DNA from: an uncultured Clostridia bacterium
Lineage (GTDB): Bacteria > Bacillota > Clostridia > Oscillospirales > Butyricicoccaceae
Reading direction: 5' to 3'
NCBI GenBank assembly: GCA_910589115.1
Contig: CAJUSB010000030.1
Coordinates: forward strand, 1 to 30,876
Length of the DNA stretch: 30,876 nucleotides
A program made the translations under genes and the position numbers. Below, in pieces: positions 14,200 to 21,830 of this stretch. The first letter of the stretch is position 1. Every line of letters starts with the position of its first letter. A model generated the notes under the pieces. That model searched no databases. It saw only the letters and a list, made by a program, of their open reading frames with translations, and was not told the origin of the DNA.

Positions 14200-16450
14200 A
14201 GATCATCATATTCCAGTAGTCCAACCGTTGCTTCACAGATAAATGATTTGCAACGACAAACCGACTTACAACTTCGTGCTCATCCATGCCAAGTGGTTCA
14301 TACCGTACCCGAGCTTCCGGGTCATCCGGACTGTATTCAACCCCATGTGGATAGTTATAGCCGATCGCTTGATTATTACGATAGCCCAGAAACAAGTAAA
14401 AATCCTCGTAAGCCTGTTTTTCTTGTAAAAAGTTTAACAAAAAGCCGCAATGTACATCGTCATACAAAAATGGGAGTTCATAATTATATGCTTCATACAA
14501 TTCAAATACGCAGTGACCAGTATTATACAGATCATGTGGCCCTGTATTGATAAAGTTACTCTCCCAGTGCGGCGGCAGGCCGAGCGTCAGGCCGGTTTCC
14601 TCATCGTATAGCCGCAGCCAATCCTCGGGATAATCTTGGAAAAGGCTTCCGGCGAACGCTGCCGCACCGACCGTCAACGTATCCTTTGAATAGGTGATCG
14701 GAGCATTCAAATAGCCCGCGAAAACCGGATGTTTGTCAAAATATGCCCCGATTGCAATCGAAACGGACAATCCATTTCCTTCCGTATGGAACCGCACGTA
14801 GGGCAGCAATTCCAGCCGCAGCAGCGGCTTTTTCTGCAAATCCTCCGGCAGGGCAATCCGGCAAGGTTCACCGTTCAGCGTAAAAATGAGTTCGCCGTCT
14901 GCGGCCTCCCCGGCGGTAAACTGCCGGGAAACCTGCTCTAACACCTCATAACCTTCCAGTTTGACCGCTCCATCCCATATTCCATTTGCACTGCGTTTGA
15001 CGATACGTAATGTCCCGTCCCGTTCACCGACAAACGATGCGTAGTCATAGTCAGTAAACGCGTATTCCCTGCTCCCGTTTTGATCGTAGTCACCAGATAC
15101 CATCTCCGGCCATCGGTTCGCATAAGTCTGTTCCCAATCGCAAAGCTGCACCTCGTCCCCTTGTCGCAGCGCAACCCGTCCGCTATAAGTCCAATCGCTG
15201 TAGTCTCCCCTGTCCAGCAGCGCGGCATCAACCGCATAAAGAGCCATATCTTCATCTGGGAGCTCCGCCAGCATCGGGTATTCCAACGTCCACTTCCATG
15301 CCCGTTCATCGTCCAAGCCTTTGGCATCCAGCGTCAGCACTTCGATGCTTTGTGCGCTGACCACAATCCCCGCCGTCATGCAGACCAGGGCCAGCGGAAT
15401 TGCCGCCAGATTCTTCCACCACTGAGCGGGACGATAGGCAATGATCTTCTCAATCCGGCGGCGCAGCGGGCGCACAGCAAAGGTGCTGTATAAAACAGAT
15501 GATTTTGTGGTGTACAGTTCGGCAACGTTCAGCAGCGCTTTGCCGTAAGAAAGCTGTTCGGCGTGACTGCTCCGATGCAGCACACGGGCGTCACAGGCAT
15601 ATTCTCCATCCCTGCGGATACATGCGAATGCGTACCAGACGAAAGGATTAAACCAATAAATTCCCTGTAAAATCACCAGCAACACGCGTATAACGGTATC
15701 CCCATAACGGATATGCGTCAATTCGTGCCGGAAGACTGCGCGCAGGTCGGCTTCCTCAAAATCCGTTGTAAGGGCAAGCGGGATGGTCACACAGGGGCGC
15801 AGCACGCCTGACGCATACGGCGAACCGGAAATCGCAATCCGCAGCCGGGTACGGCTGGACAATCCAAAACGTTCGCGTTCTTCTGCAAAAAGGGTGCAAA
15901 TTGCTGCCGGCCGCTCATCCGGCAGCAATTCCATCCGGTATCGACGCAGGGAGAGCAGGATCATGAACAGATATACTCCGATACCTGAAACATAGACCCA
16001 GCAAAGTAGTTTGTGAATGGATGGTAAAAAATTGCGCCGTTCTTCCGGACGACTATTATACTCGGAATCAGTTGGTCGAAATGACCAGCGTTGTTTGTTG
16101 TCAATTATCTCCGGTATATCATTTGGTACTGACGAATCGCTTAAAGTGTTTCCTTTCCCGTTTGCTAATTGAAGCCCTTCTTGCATTGCCGCGATCATAT
16201 CCTGCCCTGCTTGAGCCGTTTCCGCAGCCTGTCTGGTAAGCGGCGGCTGCTCTGACTCCGTAACTGCCAGCGGCTGCACAAAACCAGGGGAATAGGGGAT
16301 TGCGAGCCGTAAAATCAATATGCCCCAAACGGTATAATGGAACACAGCGGACAACCGTTCTCCAGTTAATCTTTTCATGATGAGAATGATTGCTGCCAAT
16401 ATGCTGCCCCAGAGCGACATCTGAAACAACCGAGACAATAAAACCACCAT
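14198..16450 (-). CDS. blaR1: BlaR1/MecR1-type M56 sensor metalloprotease
   Basis: About 750 aa. N-terminal membrane helices flank a zinc-metalloprotease domain of family M56: FRHELTHIRYGD holds the HExxH motif, and DGEYACDARVL carries the third ligand Glu. Membrane segments include SLWGSILAAIILIMKR, YTVWGILILRLA, LLCWVYVSGIGVYLFMILL and a last one before a large C-terminal extracellular part (about residues 370-750). That part has no penicillin-binding SxxK motif I can see and carries a repeated-strand, lipoprotein-like composition, so it may sense something other than a beta-lactam. The start is uncertain: ATG at 16450, or GTG at 16465, neither with a strong ribosome site. The promoter is at 16611-16644 with a BlaI-like operator in its spacer. 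M56 cleavage of BlaI would relieve repression. Confidence 0.85.
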   Translation of the reverse strand: MVVLLSRLFQMSLWGSILAAIILIMKRLTGERLSAVFHYTVWGILILRLAIPYSPGFVQPLAVTESEQPPLTRQAAETAQAGQDMIAAMQEGLQLANGKGNTLSDSSVPNDIPEIIDNKQRWSFRPTDSEYNSRPEERRNFLPSIHKLLCWVYVSGIGVYLFMILLSLRRYRMELLPDERPAAICTLFAEERERFGLSSRTRLRIAISGSPYASGVLRPCVTIPLALTTDFEEADLRAVFRHELTHIRYGDTVIRVLLVILQGIYWFNPFVWYAFACIRRDGEYACDARVLHRSSHAEQLSYGKALLNVAELYTTKSSVLYSTFAVRPLRRRIEKIIAYRPAQWWKNLAAIPLALVCMTAGIVVSAQSIEVLTLDAKGLDDERAWKWTLEYPMLAELPDEDMALYAVDAALLDRGDYSDWTYSGRVALRQGDEVQLCDWEQTYANRWPEMVSGDYDQNGSREYAFTDYDYASFVGERDGTLRIVKRSANGIWDGAVKLEGYEVLEQVSRQFTAGEAADGELIFTLNGEPCRIALPEDLQKKPLLRLELLPYVRFHTEGNGLSVSIAIGAYFDKHPVFAGYLNAPITYSKDTLTVGAAAFAGSLFQDYPEDWLRLYDEETGLTLGLPPHWESNFINTGPHDLYNTGHCVFELYEAYNYELPFLYDDVHCGFLLNFLQEKQAYEDFYLFLGYRNNQAIGYNYPHGVEYSPDDPEARVRYEPLGMDEHEVVSRFVVANHLSVKQRLDYWNMMI

Positions 16451-16610
16451 CGTAATCCACCACACTTTCTTATGTGCTTATGTTGTAATGCCCGACGGCA
16501 TCTTTGTTCTTCCTTTTCTATGTAAAAATGTAGGGTGCAAAGCGCATGTGGCTAAAAATTTGGATATACACAATATTTTCAACGATTGAACGGGATTTGT
16601 ATCCCTTACC

Positions 16611-16644
16611 CGTAACTTTATATTACCACATTTGTAGTCGCATG
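16611..16644 (-). promoter_or_regulatory. blaR1 promoter with BlaI-type operator in the spacer
   Basis: On the minus strand, TTTACA is followed by a 17-bp spacer and TAATAT. The spacer contains GACTACAAATGTGG; the core at 16623-16639 reads TTACCACATTTGTAGTC on the plus strand. It is a BlaI/MecI-like dyad (known consensus roughly ACTACA..TGTAGT, with one arm degenerate here). Repressor bound there would block both -35 and -10. The same layout recurs at 22412. Confidence 0.75.
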
Positions 16645-16687
16645 TAAAGCCCTAACTTTGAAAAGCGGCTATATGCTCTGAAAATGC

Positions 16688-16716
16688 AAAAGCCAAGGCG
16701 GGATGCCCTGGCTTTC
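16688..16716 (-). terminator. Terminator of the matrixin operon
   Basis: AAAGCCA..TGGCTTT with inner G/C pairs forms a stem right after the stop of the 213-aa gene. On the minus strand it is followed by TTTTGC. It also separates this operon from the blaR1 promoter. Confidence 0.65.
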
Positions 16717-16725
16717 TTTGCAAAA

Positions 16726-17367
16726 TCACTCGTCAATATGGAATAGGGCGTTGTTCATGGATTCAATCTCTTCCGGGCTGTAATAGTCGCTGGGCCACTC
16801 TGTCGCTGAATGTTTGTCCAGAATCGTTTCGATTGTATCCGTCAACTCGCTCGCCGGAATCCTGTCTCGCCCATTGGTATATACAAGCTCACCATTTTCA
16901 TCCTCTAACGTGAATTTCCCCTGCATATAGCCCATAATATCATAATATCCTGCCGTTTCATCGTCACTTTTTTGCAAAAACAGCAATACATCTTCGCCCT
17001 CTTCGAGTGTCGGACGGCTGGAAGATATTTGCGATACACTTCCGATTTCTCCAACATATGTGCGGACCTCAAGCGCAGAAGCCACATCATCAGGAGAATC
17101 CGATAAAATCGCTTCCGGCTCAACCTGAACGTCCGTGTGTATCCGTTCCATTTGGCTTCCGTCCTGCGCACGGTCCCATTGGCTGATGCCGGGGTCGGAG
17201 ATATTGCCTGTAACGATTACATCTGCCTTTACAACCATTTCCTCCAACGATATGTAGGGGGTAGAATCGTTTACCTCAATCACTGTCTGTCTTGGCAACA
17301 GTTGATACGCCAATATCCCGCAGCAGAAGCATGCCGCTGTCAGGCAAATTGTTTTTGGAAACTTCAT
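16726..17367 (-). CDS. Membrane-anchored companion of the matrixin protease
   Basis: A 213-aa protein with an N-terminal signal or anchor (KTICLTAACFCCGILAYQLL). Its extracellular domain has a SLEEMVVKADVIVTGNISD segment and a beta-barrel-like core (VRTYVGEIGSVSQISS..LEEGEDVLLFLQKS, GYMQGKFTLEDENG). I recall proteins of this general plan beside matrixin-type proteases in clostridia, but give no family name. GGAGGG lies just before the ATG. It begins 17 bp after the protease gene in the same operon, so it could be a substrate, inhibitor or partner of the protease. Function unknown. Confidence 0.7.
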   Translation of the reverse strand: MKFPKTICLTAACFCCGILAYQLLPRQTVIEVNDSTPYISLEEMVVKADVIVTGNISDPGISQWDRAQDGSQMERIHTDVQVEPEAILSDSPDDVASALEVRTYVGEIGSVSQISSSRPTLEEGEDVLLFLQKSDDETAGYYDIMGYMQGKFTLEDENGELVYTNGRDRIPASELTDTIETILDKHSATEWPSDYYSPEEIESMNNALFHIDE

Positions 17368-17383
17368 AATCTTTCCCTCCTAT

Positions 17384-17980
17384 TTATCCGTAGATTTCTT
17401 TTATCCCGTTCTTGTCGTCAGCCGCCAGCGAACGCTTTTTGGTCTCGCCCAGTTCTGCGCTGCCATACATCGTGCTTGATGTTTTGTTCGCTTCATCGTC
17501 CAATCCCAAAAGATGTCCAAGCTCATGCGTGAAACAATTTTGCACGTCGTATGCGCGTTCGTCTCCATTTGTTGCCCAAGGGAAAGACGTATTGATGTTG
17601 ATATCTACCTCCGTATTGTAGCATTTCAGGCCAATAATCTTATACTGGGTAAATTCTGTTGTCATAAAGCCTGTCCTTGTCCCTTCGCTGATGGCGGTGA
17701 TTTGGTTCTCATCGTTTTCATCTGGGAATGTGTTGTTGCTGTGCGTATAAGACGCCCGCGTCACCAATGTCCCCACACCAGCATTGTTCCACGCCTGGCA
17801 GGACTTTGTGATGGCGGAATTCACCTCGGACGAAAAACCTCTTGCGCTGACCACCTCTGTCGGATACGGTGAAAACCCACCAAGAGACAGGATGGCGTAT
17901 GCATGTGCGGTAATCATTCCGGCTGCAAAGACCAGCACACAGAACACAACAACGGATACCCTTCGACAAATTCCTTTCAT
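17384..17980 (-). CDS. Secreted matrixin-like zinc metalloprotease
   Basis: A 198-aa protein starting at 17980 behind AGAGG; the upstream GTG at 17989 lies on that site. Residues 5-28 form a signal peptide. The zinc site is FTHELGHLLGLDDE (HExxHxxGxxD, residues 152-162): the third ligand is Asp instead of His, as in snapalysin-like enzymes. The Met-turn is SSTMYG (Met171) and the end LAADDKNGIKEIYG is typical of matrixins. An NNTFPDEND segment may bind calcium. There is no propeptide cysteine switch to see. It is in an operon with the companion gene, behind an ECF-like promoter candidate that overlaps the end of the small membrane protein gene of the sigma operon. Confidence 0.88.
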   Translation of the reverse strand: MKGICRRVSVVVFCVLVFAAGMITAHAYAILSLGGFSPYPTEVVSARGFSSEVNSAITKSCQAWNNAGVGTLVTRASYTHSNNTFPDENDENQITAISEGTRTGFMTTEFTQYKIIGLKCYNTEVDININTSFPWATNGDERAYDVQNCFTHELGHLLGLDDEANKTSSTMYGSAELGETKKRSLAADDKNGIKEIYG

Positions 17981-18023
17981 AAAAAACACCTCTTAATCTA
18001 TGAATTGGTGGATACCTATATAC

Positions 18024-18054
18024 ATAGACTAAGGGGTGTTGCCGTTTTGTTGCA
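18024..18054 (-). promoter_or_regulatory. ECF-type promoter candidate before the protease
   Basis: On the minus strand a TGCAACA element (18048-18054) lies 18 bp from GTCTAT (18024-18029), the kind of AAC / GTC pair used by many ECF sigma factors. The leader then carries AGAGG and the protease ATG. The adjacent upstream operon encodes an ECF sigma factor, so autocontrol of this cluster is plausible, but one copy is weak evidence. Confidence 0.4.
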
Positions 18055-18466
18055 CTGATTTAAAATTTTTTGCTTTTTTTCTGAAAAAATATGCTGATCC
18101 ATATAAAAGCAGCGCTGAAAGCAGTGATCCTGCCAAAATAATATACACGATATGCACGGTCTTGTTAGACTGCAAATTATAAAGAAAATCAGGATGAAAT
18201 GACATGAAAATATGGTGTTTTGCATGCGCCGCACTGATTATCCAATAATACGAGCTATATATGCCTATGCCCAAAAACAGCATCAGGTATGATAATGCAT
18301 AACAAATACGTGAACGACGAAATAAAACTTGAGCACGTTTCCCGTTTTGGGATTTCAAATTTAACCTTGTTTTAATACATTCTAGATTATTTTTCCGATC
18401 TTCGAACGCATGGTGGGCATATAATTCCAATAATTTTTGTTCATTTTTTTGCTTATTCACGTTCAT
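18029..18466 (-). CDS. Small two-TM protein, possible anti-sigma factor
   Basis: A 145-aa protein. The ATG at 18466 is preceded by AGGTG and overlaps the ECF sigma gene by 14 bp. The first 60 residues are charged and helical (NKQKNEQKLLELYAHHA...), then two membrane helices (ICYALSYLMLFLGIGIYSSYYW and VHIVYIILAGSLLSALLLYG) and a basic cytosolic tail. The position directly behind an ECF sigma gene, a cytosolic N-terminal domain and a membrane anchor fit an anti-sigma factor, but there is no recognisable zinc-binding (HxxxCxxC) motif. It could also be a generic membrane partner. Confidence 0.65.
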   Translation of the reverse strand: MNVNKQKNEQKLLELYAHHAFEDRKNNLECIKTRLNLKSQNGKRAQVLFRRSRICYALSYLMLFLGIGIYSSYYWIISAAHAKHHIFMSFHPDFLYNLQSNKTVHIVYIILAGSLLSALLLYGSAYFFRKKAKNFKSVQQNGNTP

Positions 18467-19016
18467 CACCTGTCAATCGTGCCAATCTTTTCATAGCTCT
18501 GGAATACTTGCTCCGGATCGTAGATTGCTTGATTCCGAGTTTTTCCGAAATTTCTATAAAGCAATAGCCTTCATATCGCAACAAAAGAATATTCCTCGTA
18601 TCCTGATCAAAGTGGTTAATTAAAGAACGTACATATTCTTTAGCAATGATCTGATCCTCTGGAGACGGGATACGTAAATATTTAAGTTCTAATGCATTTT
18701 CCATCAATGGTTCTTCTTTAATCGTAGGCTTTGTCAAATACGTTATAGCTGTATTATGTATAACTCGCAGCAACCAGCTGGTAGCACCTTTGCGCGGAAG
18801 ATTTCCAGGTGCTAATGAGCAAATTTTAATAAATACTTCTTGAAAAATATCCTCACCAAAATTCTTATCATCTGTATAATCCATAATATGCCAATAAATA
18901 TATTTGCTGTAATCCTTATATAACGTCTCAATAGCCCGCTCATCGCCTTCACTTGATCGCTTTAACAATCGATAAAGTTTATGGTTAGCGAGATACTCTT
19001 CTGCAAAATTTTTCAT
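18453..19016 (-). CDS. ECF-type RNA polymerase sigma factor
   Basis: A 187-aa protein. Region 2 (residues 25-90) includes ALYKDYSKYIYWHIM-type helices and GEDIFQEVFIKIC, the core-binding and -10 recognition part. Region 4 (residues 130-182) holds RNILLLRYEGYCFIEISEKLG and IKQSTIRSKYSRAMKRL, a helix-turn-helix for the -35. There is no region 1 or 3, as expected for an ECF sigma factor. It overlaps the XRE regulator by 4 bp (ATGA) and the small membrane protein by 14 bp, so the three are one operon. The ECF-like promoter at 18024-18054 is a candidate target. Confidence 0.88.
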   Translation of the reverse strand: MKNFAEEYLANHKLYRLLKRSSEGDERAIETLYKDYSKYIYWHIMDYTDDKNFGEDIFQEVFIKICSLAPGNLPRKGATSWLLRVIHNTAITYLTKPTIKEEPLMENALELKYLRIPSPEDQIIAKEYVRSLINHFDQDTRNILLLRYEGYCFIEISEKLGIKQSTIRSKYSRAMKRLARLTGDERE

Positions 19017-19411
19017 TTATATTCATTCTGCCCAAGGGTGGGCTGTGGAAAATTGGACATCCGTAGCGCCGCACGGATAATCTGATTTATATAAACCAAT
19101 TGATCTTCTGAACAATGCTCCAGAAGACTTGCGGTCTCGGATTTGCAACGGAATACCTTCAGGGAAGTTTCCGAATCCATTTTCTTCTCTTTTCCAGTTA
19201 AGAGGTAATCAATTGAAACATTTAATAACAGTGACGCTCTATAAAGTGTGTTCAGGCTGGTCGCCTGCTTGCCTGTTTCAATTTTCCCCCAATTTTTTAT
19301 AGAGATACCAATCTCCTCAGAGAACTCTTCTCGAGAGATGCCCAGACGCTTTCGTTCTGTGCGCAGCCGCCTGCCGCATTCCTGCCAGTTGATATATTGC
19401 TTTCGACCCAT
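19013..19411 (-). CDS. XRE-family HTH regulator
   Basis: A 132-aa protein. Start at 19411 (MGRKQYINWQ) behind AAAGGAG; the longer frame to 19543 runs through the promoter region and the palindrome. The Xre-type helix-turn-helix spans residues 12-68 (GRRLRTERKRLGISREEFSEEI..NWGKIETGKQATSL..LYRASLLLNVSIDYLLTG). A C-terminal helical tail may dimerise. It is the first gene of the operon with the ECF sigma factor, so it probably controls that operon. A 20-bp palindrome just upstream (19475-19494) is the natural operator candidate. Confidence 0.87.
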   Translation of the reverse strand: MGRKQYINWQECGRRLRTERKRLGISREEFSEEIGISIKNWGKIETGKQATSLNTLYRASLLLNVSIDYLLTGKEKKMDSETSLKVFRCKSETASLLEHCSEDQLVYINQIIRAALRMSNFPQPTLGQNEYK

Positions 19412-19896
19412 GATGCAGAAGCTCCTTTTAACATCTATTATCCCAGAAGTCGAAAGAAAACGAAACAATCTAATGCATCCCAATTTTGGGATGCAAAACA
19501 TCCCTTTTTTCTGTGCGAGCTGAAAATTCCACGTGGAAATCAAAAACGATTCATTCCGCTATGCCTTTTTTTCATACAATTAGCCACAAAACAAGTCTGT
19601 TTTCATTCTTTTTTCAAAATTCATCACATTTTACAGATTTTAGCAAAGCTCATAGGCTAGTGCTCTATCCGGTGAAGACTCGGACTTGGAACAGGATTTT
19701 TACAAGGCAAGGCAACGGACACAGACGGGTTGATGCCGTTGGAGGACAATTATGCAGCCATATGGAAATCCAGCCCAAGGACGAGTTCGATTTCTGGCTG
19801 GATGGAGCACTAGACGTATTTCACTTTTCGCCATTGTGAGAGAACTGAATGTATACTTTCTTTATTATGACCATTTGTTTCTGCGAAAGGCACTAA
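19412..19896. other. 485-bp gap: operator region and junk before the IS110 relic
   Basis: Contains the palindrome at 19475-19494 and, presumably, the promoter of the XRE/ECF operon. From about 19660 to 19896 no frame stays open to code a known protein; it may be decayed DNA linked to the IS110 relic. Nothing else is supported. Confidence 0.5.
19475..19494. promoter_or_regulatory. Palindromic operator candidate upstream of the XRE gene
   Basis: GCATCCCAA and TTGGGATGC are perfect 9-bp arms around TT. A third half-site, CATCCC, follows at 19499-19504, so the minus-strand RNA could also fold GGGATG with CATCCC. It lies 64 bp upstream of the XRE start. It could be an operator for that regulator or a leader hairpin. 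Confidence 0.5.
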
Positions 19897-20340
19897 CGGG
19901 ATGTCTGTATGGAATCTGCGGGGACGTATTGGTTCTTAATCCACAACATTCTGGAGGAATCCTGCCACGTGGTAGTCAGCCACCCAAAGTTCGTCAAAGC
20001 CATTAAGGGGAAGAAAACCGATAAGAAAGACGCGCAATGGGTTGCTGGCCTGTTCACGCATCTCTGCTCCTGGGCTGGCCTTACCCCACAAAATGCAGAG
20101 AGTGCGGGCAAGAAGAAAACCACTCGCATTGGCAAAGCAGCCGCTTATCTCAAGCCGCTGCCGATCCAGGTCGCACTTACTTGCCAGCCGCAGCGAGAAG
20201 CATCCTGAGATTTATGGGAAGAAGCAGACCCTCCAAAAGCGGAGCGGAAAGAAAAAGGCCATTATCGTCATTGACTGGAGATTACTTACCGCCATCTACC
20301 ACATTCTGAGCAAAGAAAAAGTCTATGATCTATCTGCTTA
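19897..20340 (+). pseudogene. IS110-family transposase relic, internally deleted and frameshifted
   Basis: Recognisable IS110-type pieces in order: RDVCMESAGTYW and ILEESCHVVVSHPKFVKAIK, KKTDKKDAQWVAGLFTH (the DEDD-associated part), then a direct jump to LCSWAGLTPQNAESAGKKKTTR and a C-terminal HPEIYGKKQ...LLTAIYHILSKEKVY piece in another frame. In intact IS110 transposases about 190 residues separate LFKH from LCSWAGLTPQN, so the middle is deleted; a frameshift lies near 20165-20190 and a stop near 19894. It cannot transpose. IS110 elements have no inverted ends, so boundaries are not visible. Confidence 0.85.
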
Positions 20341-20657
20341 CATATGGCTTTATCAGCCGTTCCATCTGCATACTGCAATGGTTAATTCACTGTCATGCTA
20401 ATTAAATATTTCTGTGTAGGTTTCTCTAGGCCTTGTATGATAATTGGAAGTGCGTCCGGCGGCGAGGGATTTTTTCGCCAGACAAGGCGAAAAATCGCAG
20501 GAATCCTTTGTGGATTTCAAGAATTTTTAACATAGTCTGGCGGAAAAAGACCCGCCGATGGGCGTACGGACAATTTTCAAACAAGGCCTAATATACTAAC
20601 TATTAAATTCCCGTCGAAAAAGCCAAACTAAGATCATGATTCCCACTTTGTTGTATT
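20341..20657. other. 317-bp gap after the IS110 relic
   Basis: Holds the MITE-like hairpin element (20427-20590) and AT-rich DNA at the end of the sigma/holin operon. No gene is seen. I see no typical terminator for the holin operon other than the hairpin formed by the MITE itself. Confidence 0.55.
20427..20590. repeat. MITE-like inverted-repeat element with TA ends
   Basis: A 164-bp non-coding stretch whose two halves are imperfect inverted repeats: TAGGCCTTGTATGATAATTG on the left against TAGGCCTTGTTTGAAAATTG on the other strand at the right, with further match inside (CGTCCGGCGG.., CGCCAGAC, GGAATCC). It starts and ends in TA, suggesting a TA target duplication. It has no coding capacity. 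It lies next to the end of the holin gene and could act as a terminator for it. Confidence 0.6.
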
Positions 20658-21056
20658 TTATTTGTTAGAATGATTAACATCATCTTTCAAATTTATGATT
20701 GTGTTTTCTAAAATTTTTGGAATAGGTAAGCCTATATCTTCTGCATTTTCGAGAATAGATATTCCTTCATTTGCTATGTAAAACAATGTAATTGCTGTCT
20801 GGAGAGTAGACCCGTTTCCAATAATTAATTTGTCAATCAAGTGACTTAATCCGACAATAATAAAAATTAGTATCTTTCGGCAAATTCCTTTCGCTCCAAT
20901 TTTGCTGGACAGTTTTTTATGTACAATTGCGTTAAGTATACCACTGATATAGTCCAAACAAACACATGCAATTAACATTAAATAGAGAGAACCAACTTGC
21001 TTAAAGATATAACTCATTATTTTTGATAAGATAGTAAACATATCTGATATTTTCAT
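20658..21056 (-). CDS. Phage_holin_4-family holin, TcdE/UviB-like
   Basis: A 132-aa protein with hydrophobic helices at about residues 5-25, 27-45, 60-80 and 90-105. Family signatures: CLDYISGILNAIVHKKLSSK (the DYxTGxxxA turn), IGAKGICRKILIFIIVGL and a C-terminal FYIANEGISILENAEDIGLPIP. Such holins form membrane pores; phages use them to let endolysins out, and TcdE/UviB-type holins do this for clostridial toxins or bacteriocins (known for the family). AGGAG overlaps the end of the upstream gene, with a 4-bp ATGA overlap. It is transcribed with the group V sigma factor gene. Release of leaderless CHAP and TIM-barrel proteins is inferred. Confidence 0.88.
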   Translation of the reverse strand: MKISDMFTILSKIMSYIFKQVGSLYLMLIACVCLDYISGILNAIVHKKLSSKIGAKGICRKILIFIIVGLSHLIDKLIIGNGSTLQTAITLFYIANEGISILENAEDIGLPIPKILENTIINLKDDVNHSNK

Positions 21057-21241
21057 CTCCTGCTTGATAATATATTAATGTTGTTAAGTGATATCTGAGG
21101 GTGGTCTGTTGATATTGTTTCCTCCTTAAATCCATATGAAACCGCACAAATGGCTACCGGAACCGGCAGCACGTTCTGAGATACATAGTTCTTGCTTGTG
21201 TAGCTTCGAACATGTGCAGCGCAAATTATAACGGAACTCAT
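21053..21241 (-). CDS. Unrecognised 62-aa protein between sigma factor and holin
   Basis: A 62-aa protein. It starts 3 bp after the sigma gene stop and overlaps the holin start by 4 bp (ATGA), so its position in the operon is the main reason to call it real. No signal peptide or membrane helix is clear; it has a central hydrophobic run (NVLPVPVAICAVSYG) and an end in SSRR. I do not recognise the family. It may be a small accessory or regulatory protein of the sigma/holin system. Confidence 0.65.
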   Translation of the reverse strand: MSSVIICAAHVRSYTSKNYVSQNVLPVPVAICAVSYGFKEETISTDHPQISLNNINILSSRR

Positions 21242-21244
21242 CTC

Positions 21245-21787
21245 TTATGTATCTGATGTAAAAGCGGTGTTCAACTTCTTTAATGCCCTGTTCTTTATCT
21301 GATTGATGTTTTGTCGCGAAACACTTAATTTTTCTGCCAAATCCGGAACAGAAATATTATGGTAATACAGAGCGTAAATTACTTCATATTCTTTTTCGTT
21401 TAATATGCCTTTTATACTTTGGAAAAGCCCATGCGAATAATCATCCCAAACTGCTGTCGCACATTCGATTTTATATTTTTCTTGATCCAAAAGATCGGAA
21501 TATGAAAGGGTGCCCTTCTCATTAAGTTGCTTATCAAGACGTTTGATAAATCTAGAGCGAATAGCTTTTGCAAAATAGCTGAGTAAAGTATAATCATCAC
21601 TTGTCCGCAATTTATCTAATGGTGCTTGCATGATAATTTCCCAAAAGTCACATCTAATATCCTCAAAGGCATCTTCTCGGTGCAATTTTTTAGCATAGCT
21701 ATGCAGCAAGGGAGAAAACTGTCCGACAAGATATTCTGCTGCCTCTTGAGACCCGGATCTCGCGTCCATCACAGTCTGATATAGCAT
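21245..21787 (-). CDS. Group V sigma factor, TcdR/UviA/BotR-like
   Basis: About 180 aa from ATG at 21787 (188 if the TTG at 21811 is used); TcdR is 184. Features shared with the TcdR/UviA family: an ARSGSQEAAEYLVGQFSPLLHSYAKKLHREDAFEDI region 2 start, a WEIIMQAP...DYTLLSYFAKAIRSRFIK helix pair, and region 4 YEVIYALYYHNISVPDLAEKLSVSRQNINQIKNRALKKLN. Group V sigma factors direct RNA polymerase to toxin and bacteriocin promoters with TTTACA at -35. Its own gene is preceded by such a promoter (21831-21859), fitting autoactivation as in TcdR. The ATG start is preferred because the TTG would leave only about a 13-nt leader. It is the first gene of the operon with the 62-aa protein and the holin. 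Confidence 0.87.
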   Translation of the reverse strand: MLYQTVMDARSGSQEAAEYLVGQFSPLLHSYAKKLHREDAFEDIRCDFWEIIMQAPLDKLRTSDDYTLLSYFAKAIRSRFIKRLDKQLNEKGTLSYSDLLDQEKYKIECATAVWDDYSHGLFQSIKGILNEKEYEVIYALYYHNISVPDLAEKLSVSRQNINQIKNRALKKLNTAFTSDT

Positions 21788-21830
21788 TCCAATCAAGCTC
21801 TTTTCATACAAGACACATGGTCTTTTTTTA

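Noticed and set aside
18024..18054. Reading this as a further TcdR-type promoter
   Set aside because: It has TGCAACA and GTCTAT rather than TTTACA and TCTTTA, with different spacing; it fits an ECF promoter better.
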